Shown: positions 1 through 8,717 of the stretch, in pieces | Layout: the number at the start of each line of letters is the position of its first letter | Numbering within the stretch: the stretch's first letter is position 1 | NCBI GenBank assembly: GCA_030684755.1 | Contig: JAUXXN010000410.1 | Span: 1 to 15,306 of the forward strand | Length of the DNA stretch: 15,306 nt | Reading direction: 5' to 3' | From: Hydrogenophaga sp. | Lineage (GTDB): Bacteria; Pseudomonadota; Gammaproteobacteria; Burkholderiales; Burkholderiaceae_C | Made by a program: the position numbers and the translations under genes | Notes under the pieces: model-generated | What the model was told of the DNA's origin: nothing | What the model saw: the letters and a program-made list of their open reading frames with translations, nothing else | Databases searched by the model: none

Positions 1-901
<901 letters not shown>

Positions 902-909
902 GGTCATAA

Positions 910-914
910 CCTTT
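910..914 (-). promoter_or_regulatory. Ribosome binding site of the edge pseudopilin
   Basis: AAAGG on the minus strand shares bases with the TGA stop of the preceding gene (TGAAAGG) and sits 8 bases before ATG 901. The spacing favours 901 over the ATG at 907. The same TGAAAGG arrangement precedes mshG. Confidence 0.6.
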
Positions 915-1828
915 CAGGGCGTCACCCTGGGGCCAAGGCCGGCATCCAGCGCGACCTTGATCACCGTGGGGCGCAACACGATGTCGTCGTAGTAGCTGGC
1001 GGGGTTTTCGTCAAGGTCTGCGTCGATGTAGAAATCTACGCCGGTGGCCGAGTTGTTTCTGAAAGGCTGACCGTTGCCGTTGATTTGCTCCCGTTCACCT
1101 GGGCCAGGTCCATTGACGGGTAGCAATGTGCCATTGGTGTTGTACGCACCGAATTTGTTGGCGCCGTGGCTGATTAAAAAGTAGGCGACCCCGTTGCCGA
1201 GGGCTTTACTAGCCAATTCAGCTCCACAACCCAAACCGGCGACATCACCCGCGCAGGCACGAAACCCCCGGGCGTCAGTGGGACTACCGTCTACGGTCAA
1301 CCAATTGAAAGGGCTGGTAGTGTTGTCGCCTCTGCACGCGCCAACATCTGTTGTTGCACCCCCAACGGGATTGCAATCGCTCATATCCATACCATTCAGC
1401 TGTGTGAGCGCGTTAGCTGCACTGACCCACACCCGATAAGTCACGAGGCTTCCCCAGGCATCGGTCGCTGCGTCTTGGGGAATGCCCAGTGTGCGCCAAG
1501 GCACCAAGCCTGTGTCGATTGCGGTGCAAACGCCTGTGACAGGCGTGCGCTGCTCCAGCCCCTGATTGGCATCGCCTGGCCCCAAACTGCCATCCGCCGG
1601 ACAAGGCAAGCGCCGGTTCGTCATCACAAACCGGGTCATGGCCGCTTCCAGCGCCTCCAGCTTGGTGCGGGTTTCCTTGCGGCGGTTGTTGTCCATCATG
1701 GTGTTGGTGGCGGGCAAAAACAAGGCCGCCAGAAAACCCACCACCAGCAGCACCATGGCCAGTTCCACCAGCGAAAAGCCGTGCTGGCGCCGGGTATCGC
1801 TTGGCTGGGGAAATGTGCGAAGGTTCAT
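914..1828 (-). CDS. Minor pseudopilin with type IV prepilin leader
   Basis: A 304-residue prepilin-like protein. The leader (residues 1-17) ends in Gly17. The motif GFSLVE gives Phe18 as the first mature residue and Glu22 at +5, the usual signals for prepilin peptidase cleavage and N-methylation. A hydrophobic helix follows (about 20-40). The large C-terminal domain carries RLPCPADG (72-80), VPWRTLG (109-115), DAWG, YRVW, FLISHG (217-222) and YYDDIVLRPT (279-288), and at least six cysteines that could form disulfides. The open frame continues upstream to 2110, but that extension lacks pilin features and overlaps mshK, so ATG 1828 is preferred. No clear Shine-Dalgarno site is seen; translation probably follows mshK 49 bases upstream. 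The size suggests a minor rather than a major pilin. It would be processed in the inner membrane and built into the pilus or its tip. Confidence 0.87.
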   Translation of the reverse strand: MNLRTFPQPSDTRRQHGFSLVELAMVLLVVGFLAALFLPATNTMMDNNRRKETRTKLEALEAAMTRFVMTNRRLPCPADGSLGPGDANQGLEQRTPVTGVCTAIDTGLVPWRTLGIPQDAATDAWGSLVTYRVWVSAANALTQLNGMDMSDCNPVGGATTDVGACRGDNTTSPFNWLTVDGSPTDARGFRACAGDVAGLGCGAELASKALGNGVAYFLISHGANKFGAYNTNGTLLPVNGPGPGEREQINGNGQPFRNNSATGVDFYIDADLDENPASYYDDIVLRPTVIKVALDAGLGPRVTP

Positions 1829-1877
1829 GGCGGTCTTTTTGAAAGCTGTATGTGCGGATGCTGCCAACGCAAATGCC

Positions 1878-2402
1878 TTATCTTTTGATGAAAGTGCCCG
1901 CAGGCACCACATCCAACACCGGTTGGCCGGGCTCCAGGCTGGCCTGGCCGGGCTTGAGCACCAGATCGGGCTGGCCTGGCTGGCGCAGGCGCACAGCCAG
2001 CTGTTCGATGTGGACGGTACGCCCGTCCAGCAGTGCGCCGTTGCGCAGCATCTGGCCGTTGATCCATGCACTGGCGCCTTGGCTGCCCTGGGCCATGCCT
2101 TGCAACACAAAGGTGGTCAGGGGTGGTGGGGCTTCGGGCATGGCACCCACAGCTTCGGGTGCGGCAGCGGGTGTGGCTGAATCAGCGTAGCGCGCGCGCA
2201 CCAGGGCGGCGCGTTGGGCGGGGGTGTAGAACAGGCGGGGCCATGGATTGGCGGCATCGGCTGCGTTGAGAGCGGCAGCGCTGGGCGTGGGCGCGGCGAA
2301 AGCCATGCCACCCAGCACACAACCGGCCAGCAACACCGCACCGGCAGGCCAGCGGGGCATACACAAGGGTGGCGGTGAAGAAAAGAGGGTCGGACGGCGC
2401 AT
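1878..2402 (-). CDS. mshK: MshK-like periplasmic pilus assembly protein
   Basis: A 174-residue protein with an N-terminal export signal: a hydrophobic stretch at about residues 19-36 ending in AFAA. A short conserved-looking segment, RLFYTPAQR, follows. A C-terminal half rich in beta strands has the pattern expected of MshK/PilP/GspC-like domains: a strand, then INGQ, then a basic/hydrophobic strand, VHIEQLAVRL, and a closing LVLKPGQ. Such proteins link the inner-membrane platform to the secretin. The start is 8 bases after the mshJ stop, between mshJ and the pseudopilins, as expected for mshK. A second ATG at 2360 would shorten the signal peptide and cannot be excluded; neither start has a clear Shine-Dalgarno site. 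Assignment rests mainly on position, size and general fold pattern. Confidence 0.68.
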   Translation of the reverse strand: MRRPTLFSSPPPLCMPRWPAGAVLLAGCVLGGMAFAAPTPSAAALNAADAANPWPRLFYTPAQRAALVRARYADSATPAAAPEAVGAMPEAPPPLTTFVLQGMAQGSQGASAWINGQMLRNGALLDGRTVHIEQLAVRLRQPGQPDLVLKPGQASLEPGQPVLDVVPAGTFIKR

Positions 2403-2410
2403 GGTGGGGC

Positions 2411-3016
2411 TCAGTTGCCCGCATTGTGGCTGGGAGCGGCGGGCGGTTCAATGTGCAAAAAGTTGACACGGCAGCGGGCGCCCAAACCGTCGGGGGTGGG
2501 TTGCTCCAGCGCGCAGCCCATGAGGCGGGCCACGCCTTGGTGGGCTTGCATGAATTGGTCGGTGAGTTGCAGCACTTCAAGTTCATGCACACCGGTCATG
2601 GTGTAGTCGAGGGTGTGGCGGGTCACACGCGCGCCCGTGGCCTGGGCCTGCGGCAGTTCAACCGTTTGTGGGCTGCCCAGGGTGAAGCTGACTTGGGCCT
2701 GCAAACCCAGCGTGGTGGATATGCGCAACAGGTCTTCCACCCACACGGCGCGGGGCTCGCCGCCCAGCAGGCCGCTGGCCTTGAGCATTTCAAAGGTGCG
2801 GCGGTGGGTGTCCAGATCGGTCTGGTCGGCCTGGGCTTCGCTCAGCAGCGCTTGGGCGGCTTGCTGTTGGCCTTGCGCCTGCTGCCAGTCGGGCAGCAGC
2901 GATTGCTGCACGGCATACAGCCCGCCCCAGGCCAGGGCCAGCGCGCACAACAGAACGCCCATTTTGATGAGCAGGGGCCGCAGCAGCGGCAGCAGCAAAG
3001 GCAACAGCGCGTTCAT
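2411..3016 (-). CDS. mshJ: MshJ (PilO-like) inner-membrane assembly protein
   Basis: A 201-residue PilO/GspM-like protein. It has a short Leu-rich N-terminus, one membrane helix (about 19-36), then a Gln/Ala-rich predicted coiled coil (about 40-80) and a small mixed alpha/beta periplasmic domain. In the family this partner pairs with the PilN-like protein to form the periplasmic part of the assembly platform. The frame is open to 3067, but ATG 3016 is preferred because it overlaps the TGA of the MshI-like gene by 4 bases (ATGA) and gives the usual short cytoplasmic end before the helix. The extra 17 residues of the longer form look like a shadow of the upstream gene. No Shine-Dalgarno sequence is visible, consistent with translational coupling. 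Confidence 0.78.
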   Translation of the reverse strand: MNALLPLLLPLLRPLLIKMGVLLCALALAWGGLYAVQQSLLPDWQQAQGQQQAAQALLSEAQADQTDLDTHRRTFEMLKASGLLGGEPRAVWVEDLLRISTTLGLQAQVSFTLGSPQTVELPQAQATGARVTRHTLDYTMTGVHELEVLQLTDQFMQAHQGVARLMGCALEQPTPDGLGARCRVNFLHIEPPAAPSHNAGN

Positions 3017-4524
3017 GAGGGTTGGGCCGGTGGTGGTGGGGGCGCTGGCGACAGGCACCAGCGCCACTCAGCGCCCGGCCCGCCGCCCGGCTGGTTGCTG
3101 GCAATGACGGCGCCGCTGGCCGATTGCACGGGGTCCACATGCACCTGCCAGTCGGGCCAGCTGCGTGCGGCTTTGCCCAGTGCATCCAGCACTTGCTGGC
3201 GGGCGCGGGGCGACAAGCTGCTGGTGGGGCGGATTTCAAATTGCCACTCCACCTGGGTGGCAATGGCTCCTTCTGGCCCCACGGTGGGCGGCGGCGGTGG
3301 GGGCTGAACCGGGGTGGCCCCGGCTGCGCCCAAGGGCGGCGCTCCGCCGCACACGCTGGGCACCAGCGCGAGTTCGGTGCGCAACAACTCGGCCTGCGTC
3401 TGGGCCTGCATCAGCAAGGCCAGTTGCATGAGGGCGGCGGGCAGATCAATGCCAACCTGCAGTTCGCGCTGCTTCACTTCAATGGCCAGCCGCATGAGGC
3501 TGGTGTCCACCCCGCTGGCGGCAATGCCTTGCTGGATGGATTGCGCGCTTCGGGTCATGTTGTTGGCTTGTTGTTGCCATTGGTTGGTTTGGTCCATCTG
3601 GTCCAAGACGGCTTGGGCTTGACCAACCACCATCCACAACCCGCCCAGTGCCAACACGGCGCCGGCAAGCACGAGCCCTTGGCGCGCTTGGTCAGCCAGA
3701 AAATACCGGCGCACAGGCGCTGGAGCCAGTTGGCCCGGCGTTTTGCTGGTGGCCAGCGCCAACACGTCGGCCAGCACGCCTAGGGCCGACTGGACCAGCA
3801 CCGCTGGGAGCACGGCCACGGCTTCGTCTTGCAAGGCTTGCGCCAACCCAGTGCTGGGCTGCATGAGCACGATGCCGGGCTGCGCGGCGCGGTCGAGCAT
3901 GCGGTTGTCGATCAGGTATTTCAGGGTGAGGCTGATTTCGACGGCTTGCTGCACAGGGTCGAGGTCGAGCAGCAGGCGCGAAAACACCGGCACACCTTGC
4001 TTGAGCAGCACCATGCGCAGGCCGTGCGGCAAGCTCAGGCACAAAAACAACCAAGCGGACGTTTTTAGACTGGGCTGCTTACCGGCCCACTGCGCCATGA
4101 GGTAGCTCAGCGGCCACACCCCTTGCACCGGGCGTTTCTGGGCCACTTCTTGGTCGAGCGCGGTTTGCAAGGTTTGCGAGGCCACGCCCACCGCATGGAT
4201 TTGGAACGCCTTGGGCAGCAAAGGCTGGCTGGCCTTTGTTTCCCAAGTGGCGCGCAGGGGCACGTCGGGCAGCAGGTTTTGCATCTGCTGCTGAATGAAG
4301 CCGGTGCGGTCCGAGCCCATGAGGCCAGGCACATCCACCAGCACATGGGTTTCTTCAATCAGGTCGGCCACCACGCGCACGGGCTGCTTGGGCGCTGGGG
4401 GTTGCGCCATGGGCTGCCCGGTGGCATCCAGCCATTGCGCTTGCAAGGGCTGCACCAGCAGAAAGCCCCCTGCCGTTGCAGAAGCAGAAGGCGCAGACAG
4501 CGGTGTTGGCAAGCGCAGTTTCAT
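3013..4524 (-). CDS. mshI: MshI-like (PilM/PilN-type) platform protein
   Basis: A 503-residue protein. Residues 1-270 form a soluble, probably cytoplasmic region of PilM/GspL-like character. One membrane helix follows (about 283-302), then a Gln-rich likely coiled coil (305-335), a helical segment (340-388), a proline linker containing nine Pro (about 405-416) and a small C-terminal domain (425-468) with alternating strands and helix, as in PilN/GspL. The actin-like motifs of PilM are weak by eye, so the call relies on topology and position. Its job would be to connect the MshE/MshG motor to the periplasmic MshJ-MshK unit. The start overlaps the mshG stop by 4 bases (ATGA), and the end overlaps mshJ the same way. 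A GspL-like name would be equally defensible. Confidence 0.68.
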   Translation of the reverse strand: MKLRLPTPLSAPSASATAGGFLLVQPLQAQWLDATGQPMAQPPAPKQPVRVVADLIEETHVLVDVPGLMGSDRTGFIQQQMQNLLPDVPLRATWETKASQPLLPKAFQIHAVGVASQTLQTALDQEVAQKRPVQGVWPLSYLMAQWAGKQPSLKTSAWLFLCLSLPHGLRMVLLKQGVPVFSRLLLDLDPVQQAVEISLTLKYLIDNRMLDRAAQPGIVLMQPSTGLAQALQDEAVAVLPAVLVQSALGVLADVLALATSKTPGQLAPAPVRRYFLADQARQGLVLAGAVLALGGLWMVVGQAQAVLDQMDQTNQWQQQANNMTRSAQSIQQGIAASGVDTSLMRLAIEVKQRELQVGIDLPAALMQLALLMQAQTQAELLRTELALVPSVCGGAPPLGAAGATPVQPPPPPPTVGPEGAIATQVEWQFEIRPTSSLSPRARQQVLDALGKAARSWPDWQVHVDPVQSASGAVIASNQPGGGPGAEWRWCLSPAPPPPPAQPS

Positions 4525-5720
4525 GCCTGGATTTTGGAAATGGTGTCGTAAATGGGGCCCATCACCGCCAGCATGATCCAGCCCAAGATCAGCCCCAGGG
4601 TGACGGTGAGCACGGGCTCGATGAGCGCCTGCACGCGGCCAATGGACTCTTCAATGTCGCGGTTGAAAAAGTAGCTGACGTTGTCCAGCGCTTCGTCCAA
4701 CGCGCCGGTGGCCTCACCCACCTTGAGCATGCGCACCACCAGCGAGGGAAAGAGGTTTTCAACCGCAAACGCTTCGCTGATGGGGGTGCCGGTGGCGATG
4801 CGTTCGCGCACGCGGGCCACCGCACGCTGAATGGGTAGGCTGCCACTGATTTTTTCGCAATAGCCCAGGGCTTCGATGACGGGAATACCGGTGCGGTACA
4901 TCAACCCGAAGCTGTCGGCCAGCCGAGCCAGAATGATTTTTTTGATCACCGGCCCCACGCCGGGCAGATCCAGCAGAGCTTGGTGCAATCGGAAGCGCGC
5001 CCGTTCACTTATGCGGGCCGCCAACGACACGCCAAAGCCCAGCACCACCGGCGCGGGCAAGATGATCCACCAGTAGTTGACGAACGCGTTGGACAGCCAG
5101 ATAAGCGCGCGGGTGTTGAGGGGCACTTCTTGCCCCATGTTGACGATGAAGCCGACCAACTGGGGCACCAGGTAGACCATCAAAAACACCACCACCCCCG
5201 AAATGGTGATGGTGACGAAGGCCGGATACATGAGCAGCTTTTTGGTTTGCGCGGCCAACTCGGCCTGCCACTTGAGGGAGCGCACCAGCGCCTCCAGCAC
5301 CTCGGGCAGCTGCCCGGTGACTTCGCCCGAGCGGATCAGGTGCACCACCACTTCGGTAAAAATGCCGGGGTCGGCGGCCATGGCGTCGGCCAGGGTGCTG
5401 CCGTTTTGAATGCGGTCCATCAGGCTGGCGGCCACTTGGCGCAGCTCCACGCTGTCGGCGCCGTCGCGCAAATCTTCCAAGGCTGCCAAGATGGGCACGC
5501 CCGCACGCAACAGCATTTGCATGTGGAACAGCAAGTTGATCATCTCGCGCTGCGGCAGCCCCGAGAGCTTGATGGCGCGGCGCTTGACCTCTTTGGAGCT
5601 GATCAGCGACAAGCCCGCCGCTTTGAGCTGGGCCTGCATGTCGGGCAAATGCAAAGCGCTGAGTTCGCCCTTGACCACATCGCCCAGGGCGTTGATAGCG
5701 CGGTAACTGTAGCGGGCCAT
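4521..5720 (-). CDS. mshG: MshG (PilC/GspF) inner-membrane platform protein
   Basis: A 399-residue GspF-family protein of normal length. It has two tandem GspF domains. The first (about 60-180) carries LLRAGVPILAALEDL and SGEVTGQLPEVLE. The second (about 265-385) carries the matching TGIPVIEAL and VGEATGALDEALDNV. Three membrane segments lie at about 165-190, 207-232 and 366-390. It anchors the assembly ATPase and is thought to extract pilins from the inner membrane. It lies directly after mshE, as in other T2SS and T4P operons. The start is supported by AAAGG 8 bases upstream; its first bases overlap the mshE stop. No truncation or odd residue is seen. Confidence 0.93.
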   Translation of the reverse strand: MARYSYRAINALGDVVKGELSALHLPDMQAQLKAAGLSLISSKEVKRRAIKLSGLPQREMINLLFHMQMLLRAGVPILAALEDLRDGADSVELRQVAASLMDRIQNGSTLADAMAADPGIFTEVVVHLIRSGEVTGQLPEVLEALVRSLKWQAELAAQTKKLLMYPAFVTITISGVVVFLMVYLVPQLVGFIVNMGQEVPLNTRALIWLSNAFVNYWWIILPAPVVLGFGVSLAARISERARFRLHQALLDLPGVGPVIKKIILARLADSFGLMYRTGIPVIEALGYCEKISGSLPIQRAVARVRERIATGTPISEAFAVENLFPSLVVRMLKVGEATGALDEALDNVSYFFNRDIEESIGRVQALIEPVLTVTLGLILGWIMLAVMGPIYDTISKIQA

Positions 5721-5728
5721 GTGTGCCG

Positions 5729-5733
5729 CCCTT
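5729..5733 (-). promoter_or_regulatory. Ribosome binding site of mshG
   Basis: AAAGG on the minus strand, 8 bases before the mshG ATG and immediately after the TG of the mshE stop (TGAAAGG). It is the clearest Shine-Dalgarno site downstream of mshE and fixes the mshG start. Confidence 0.65.
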
Positions 5734-7482
5734 TCAGCGCGTCAAGCGCAATGTCAAATCAACCACACGGCCCACTTCTTCAATGCTGGTGACACCTTCC
5801 ACCACGCGGCGCAAGCCGTCTTCGGCAATGGGGGTGAAACCGTGGGCCAGGGCGTGCGCGGTGAGCTCGCCCAGGGTGGCGTTGCGGGTGATGAGTTCGT
5901 CGAGTTCGGCGTCAAAACGCAGCAACTCCATGATGGCCAGCCGCCCTTTGTAGCCCTGGTAATCGCAGGCCTCACAGCCGCCACTGTGGTGCTGGTAGAC
6001 GGTGTGGCCCACATGCGCGTCGCCCAGAATGCGGGCTTCGGCACTGCCAGCAACTACCTCAACCGGCTCACGGCATTGCAGGCACAGGCGGCGCAAAAGC
6101 CGCTGGGCAATGATGCCGATGATGTTGCCGGCAATCACATCGGGCGCCACGCCCAGGTCTTTCAGGCGCGGAATGCTGCGGATGGCCGAGTTGGTGTGCA
6201 GGGTGGAGAACACCTGGTGGCCGGTCATGGCGGCGCGGAAGGCCATTTCGGCGGTGTCTTTGTCGCGCACCTCGCCCACCAGAATGATGTCGGGGTCTTG
6301 CCGCATCATGGAGCGGATGCCTTCGGAGAAGTCGATTTTGCTGCCGTCGGCAATGGAGGTTTGGCGGATGCGTGTGATGGGGTATTCCACCGGGTCTTCC
6401 AGCGTCATGATGTTGACGCTTTCGGTGTTCAGGTGGCTGAGCACCGAATACAGGGTGGTGGTTTTGCCAGAGCCGGTGGGCCCTGTGACCAACACAATGC
6501 CCTCGGGGCGGGCCAGCATGAGGTTGAGCAAGCCGTACTGGCGCTCGGTCAGGCCCAGTTTGTCGTAGTCCACAATGCCGCGCTTGGCATCGAGCACCCG
6601 CAGCACAAAGTTTTCGCCGTGGATGGTGGGTTGCACAGCGGCCCGAAAGTCCACTGTGCGCCCGCCAATGGACAGCGACACGCGCCCGTCTTGCGGCGCC
6701 CGGCTCTCGGCAATGTTCATGCTGGAAATCAGCTTGAGGCGCACCAGCATGGCCGACCAGTAGCGGCCGTGCAACACCCGCACCTGACGCATCACGCCGT
6801 CGATGCGGTAACGGATGCGCAAAAACTGCCCTTCGGGCTCAAAGTGGATGTCGGACGCGAGCTTGTGCACCGCGTCGGACAACAAGGCGTCGACCAGGCG
6901 CACCACCGGGTGGCTGTAGCCGCCCCGCCCTTGCGTGAGGGCCAAAAGGTCGATCTGACCGGTTTCAATTTCGTGGATGGTGCCGTCGATGGACAGTTCG
7001 TAGCCGTAGAACTGGTCGATGGCGGCCAGCACATCGGCGGAACTGGCCAGCCGCCACGCGATGCGCACCCCCAGGCCGGCCTGCGCACGAATTTGATCGG
7101 CGGCGATGATGTCGTTGGGCTTGGGGCTGGCCAGCACCAGTTCTTTGGTGTCGGGGTTGTACGACACCGGAAACGCCTGAAAGCGGCTGGCCAAGTCTTT
7201 GGGCAGGCGCTTGAGCGCTTCGGGCTCGGCCAGCACCGACTGCAGCAGAATGGTTTGCTGGCCCAGCGTGGCACCCAGCACCTCGCGCATGGCCTCTTCG
7301 GTCACAAAACCCATGGCAATCAGCGCATCGCCAATCTGCTTGCCGGTTTTTTGTTGCTCCAGCAGGGCAATTTGCACCTGATCGGCCGACACCAGCCCCA
7401 TTTGCAGCAGGCGTTCGCCCAGACGCATGGGGCGGCGAACCGCCGCAGAAGTGTTGGCGTTGGCGTTGCTCTGTGTGCTCAT
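5734..7482 (-). CDS. mshE: MshE pilus assembly ATPase with c-di-GMP-binding N-domain
   Basis: A 582-residue GspE/PilB-family ATPase that powers pilus polymerisation at the inner membrane. Residues 20-43 match every conserved position of the published 24-residue MshEN cyclic di-GMP motif (RLG, LL, G, LV, V, L, Q). After a 5-residue spacer, 49-72 keep the core of the second copy (G51, L54-I55, G58). The ATPase core shows an Asp box (SDIHFEPEG, 210-218), Walker A (GPTGSGKT, 334-341), Walker B (DIILVGEVRD, 398-407) and a His box (GHQVFSTLHTN, 421-431). A zinc-type tetracysteine is present (C467, C470, C503, C506). All key residues are intact. The ATG start overlaps the mshN stop by 4 bases (ATGA). 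The family role is well established; c-di-GMP control is inferred from the motif. Confidence 0.94.
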   Translation of the reverse strand: MSTQSNANANTSAAVRRPMRLGERLLQMGLVSADQVQIALLEQQKTGKQIGDALIAMGFVTEEAMREVLGATLGQQTILLQSVLAEPEALKRLPKDLASRFQAFPVSYNPDTKELVLASPKPNDIIAADQIRAQAGLGVRIAWRLASSADVLAAIDQFYGYELSIDGTIHEIETGQIDLLALTQGRGGYSHPVVRLVDALLSDAVHKLASDIHFEPEGQFLRIRYRIDGVMRQVRVLHGRYWSAMLVRLKLISSMNIAESRAPQDGRVSLSIGGRTVDFRAAVQPTIHGENFVLRVLDAKRGIVDYDKLGLTERQYGLLNLMLARPEGIVLVTGPTGSGKTTTLYSVLSHLNTESVNIMTLEDPVEYPITRIRQTSIADGSKIDFSEGIRSMMRQDPDIILVGEVRDKDTAEMAFRAAMTGHQVFSTLHTNSAIRSIPRLKDLGVAPDVIAGNIIGIIAQRLLRRLCLQCREPVEVVAGSAEARILGDAHVGHTVYQHHSGGCEACDYQGYKGRLAIMELLRFDAELDELITRNATLGELTAHALAHGFTPIAEDGLRRVVEGVTSIEEVGRVVDLTLRLTR

Positions 7483-8717
7483 GGCGTGCCCAGGTAGGCC
7501 AATTCGCGCAACCGGCTGCTGATGTGCTGCACAGGCACGCCCGCACCGCCGAGCTGCAACGCCAGTTGGTAGTGCTGCACCGCTTCGGTGTAGCGGCGCG
7601 ACTGGTCAAGTGCCACCGCCAGGTTGTAGGCGTAGGTGGCCTGCATGGGCTCCAGCGACTGGGCTCGAGCCAGCCACGGCAGGGCTTCGGCCCAGCGCGA
7701 CTGGCGCCCGAGCAGGTTGCCCAAGGCGGCTTGCGCGGCAGCGTCGCGGGGGCGTTCTTGCACCCACTCGTTCAAGCGGCTCTCGGCGGTCTGCGCATCG
7801 GACTCGGACAGGATGGCCAGCAAGCCGGTGCGGGCGGTGGCGTTGTCGGGCCAGAGCTTGAGGCTGCGCTGGTAAGCCACCCAGGCTTCGGGCAGGTTTT
7901 TTTGCCGGTGCAACGCGACGGCCACACCCAGGGTGGCATCGGGGTCGTCGGGGCGCTCGGTGAGCACCTGGCGGTACAGGCCCAGGGCGCGCGCGGCATC
8001 GCCCTGGCCCAGCGCGGTCCAGGCCTCTTGCAATTGTCGGTTGGCCTCGGAACGCACCACCAAGGGCGGCGTGGGGGCTGGTGCGTTGGCTGGTGCGCGG
8101 GCCGTGCCTGGGTTTGGCTGAGCGGCCCTGGGCCTAGAAGACGCAGGGGTTGCAGTTGCAGTTGCAGTTGCCTTGGCGGGTGCAGGTGCGGTGGCAGCTG
8201 AAGGTGCAGGCCGTTGGTTTGTTGGGGCGGGCTTGGCTGGCGGAGGTGGTGGCGCAGGCTGCTCAGCAGGCTTGGAAGCTTCAGCTTCTGCCTCGGCTTG
8301 AGCCACTTGAGCCACTTGAGATGCTGGCGTTGCCGTGGGTGCGTTGTCGGCAGGCGGTTCGGGCGGGTTGGAGTCTGCGACGGCGGGCGGAGGCACCCAG
8401 GCAACGACAGCGGGCTGAGAGTCCTGCCAAACCATCCAACCCAACCAGCCCGCCATGGGCAACAACAACACGGCGGCGGCCACGCCCAGCAGCCGTTTGC
8501 GGTTGCGTGTGACCTTCACGGTCTTGTAGGACGATGCATTCAGCAGGTTGTTTGCGGCTTGGGAAAGGCTTGCCGCTCCGTTGCCCGCCGTGGCAGCACC
8601 GGTGGTCAGCGGTGATGCGGCGGGCGTGGTGGCATCTGGGCTGGCGGGTTCGACCGGGGGAGTGGGCGCTGCAAGGCTCATTTCGCTGCGGCGCAGGGCG
8701 TCCAGCAGCACGCTCAC
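7479..8717 (-). CDS. mshN: MshN-like TPR protein with ExeB/GspB-type N-terminus
   Basis: A 412-residue protein. The first residues, SVLLDALRRSE, resemble the N-terminal motif of ExeB/GspB proteins. A cytoplasmic Ala/Pro-rich stretch precedes one membrane helix (about 75-97). A long Pro/Ala/Thr-rich periplasmic linker follows (about 108-220). The C-terminal 190 residues are tetratricopeptide repeats, with patterns such as ALGQGDAARALGLYRQVL, and helix pairs to the end. TPR proteins at this place in MSHA clusters are named MshN and are thought to help secretin or pilus assembly. The start is GTG: it overlaps the mshL stop (GTGA), and GGGAGG lies 5 bases upstream, the strongest ribosome site in the window. 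The linker contains two short DNA repeats, at 8150-8171 and 8297-8320. Confidence 0.83.
   Translation of the reverse strand: MSVLLDALRRSEMSLAAPTPPVEPASPDATTPAASPLTTGAATAGNGAASLSQAANNLLNASSYKTVKVTRNRKRLLGVAAAVLLLPMAGWLGWMVWQDSQPAVVAWVPPPAVADSNPPEPPADNAPTATPASQVAQVAQAEAEAEASKPAEQPAPPPPPAKPAPTNQRPAPSAATAPAPAKATATATATPASSRPRAAQPNPGTARAPANAPAPTPPLVVRSEANRQLQEAWTALGQGDAARALGLYRQVLTERPDDPDATLGVAVALHRQKNLPEAWVAYQRSLKLWPDNATARTGLLAILSESDAQTAESRLNEWVQERPRDAAAQAALGNLLGRQSRWAEALPWLARAQSLEPMQATYAYNLAVALDQSRRYTEAVQHYQLALQLGGAGVPVQHISSRLRELAYLGTP
8150..8171. repeat. Short tandem 6-base repeat in mshN linker
   Basis: TTGCAG occurs three times, followed by TTGC. On the coding strand it encodes alternating Ala and Thr in the periplasmic linker of the MshN-like protein. 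In-frame slippage would alter linker length only. Confidence 0.7.
8297..8320. repeat. Short tandem 9-base repeat in mshN linker
   Basis: CTTGAGCCA occurs twice and is followed by CTTGAG, encoding Gln-Val-Ala repeats in the linker of the MshN-like protein. It is short and in frame, so only minor length variation is expected. Confidence 0.65.

Noticed and set aside
1829..2110. N-terminal extension of the pseudopilin frame
   Set aside because: The extra 94 residues are Cys/Trp-rich, overlap mshK in another frame, and would bury the prepilin leader inside the protein.
3017..3067. N-terminal extension of mshJ
   Set aside because: The ATG at 3016 overlaps the upstream stop by 4 bases like other junctions in the operon, and the longer start adds only residues overlapping the upstream coding sequence.
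5719..7497. 592-codon plus-strand open frame opposite mshE
   Set aside because: It is antisense to an ATPase with every catalytic motif intact, and its His/Gln/Gly-rich translation is typical of a shadow frame in GC-rich DNA.
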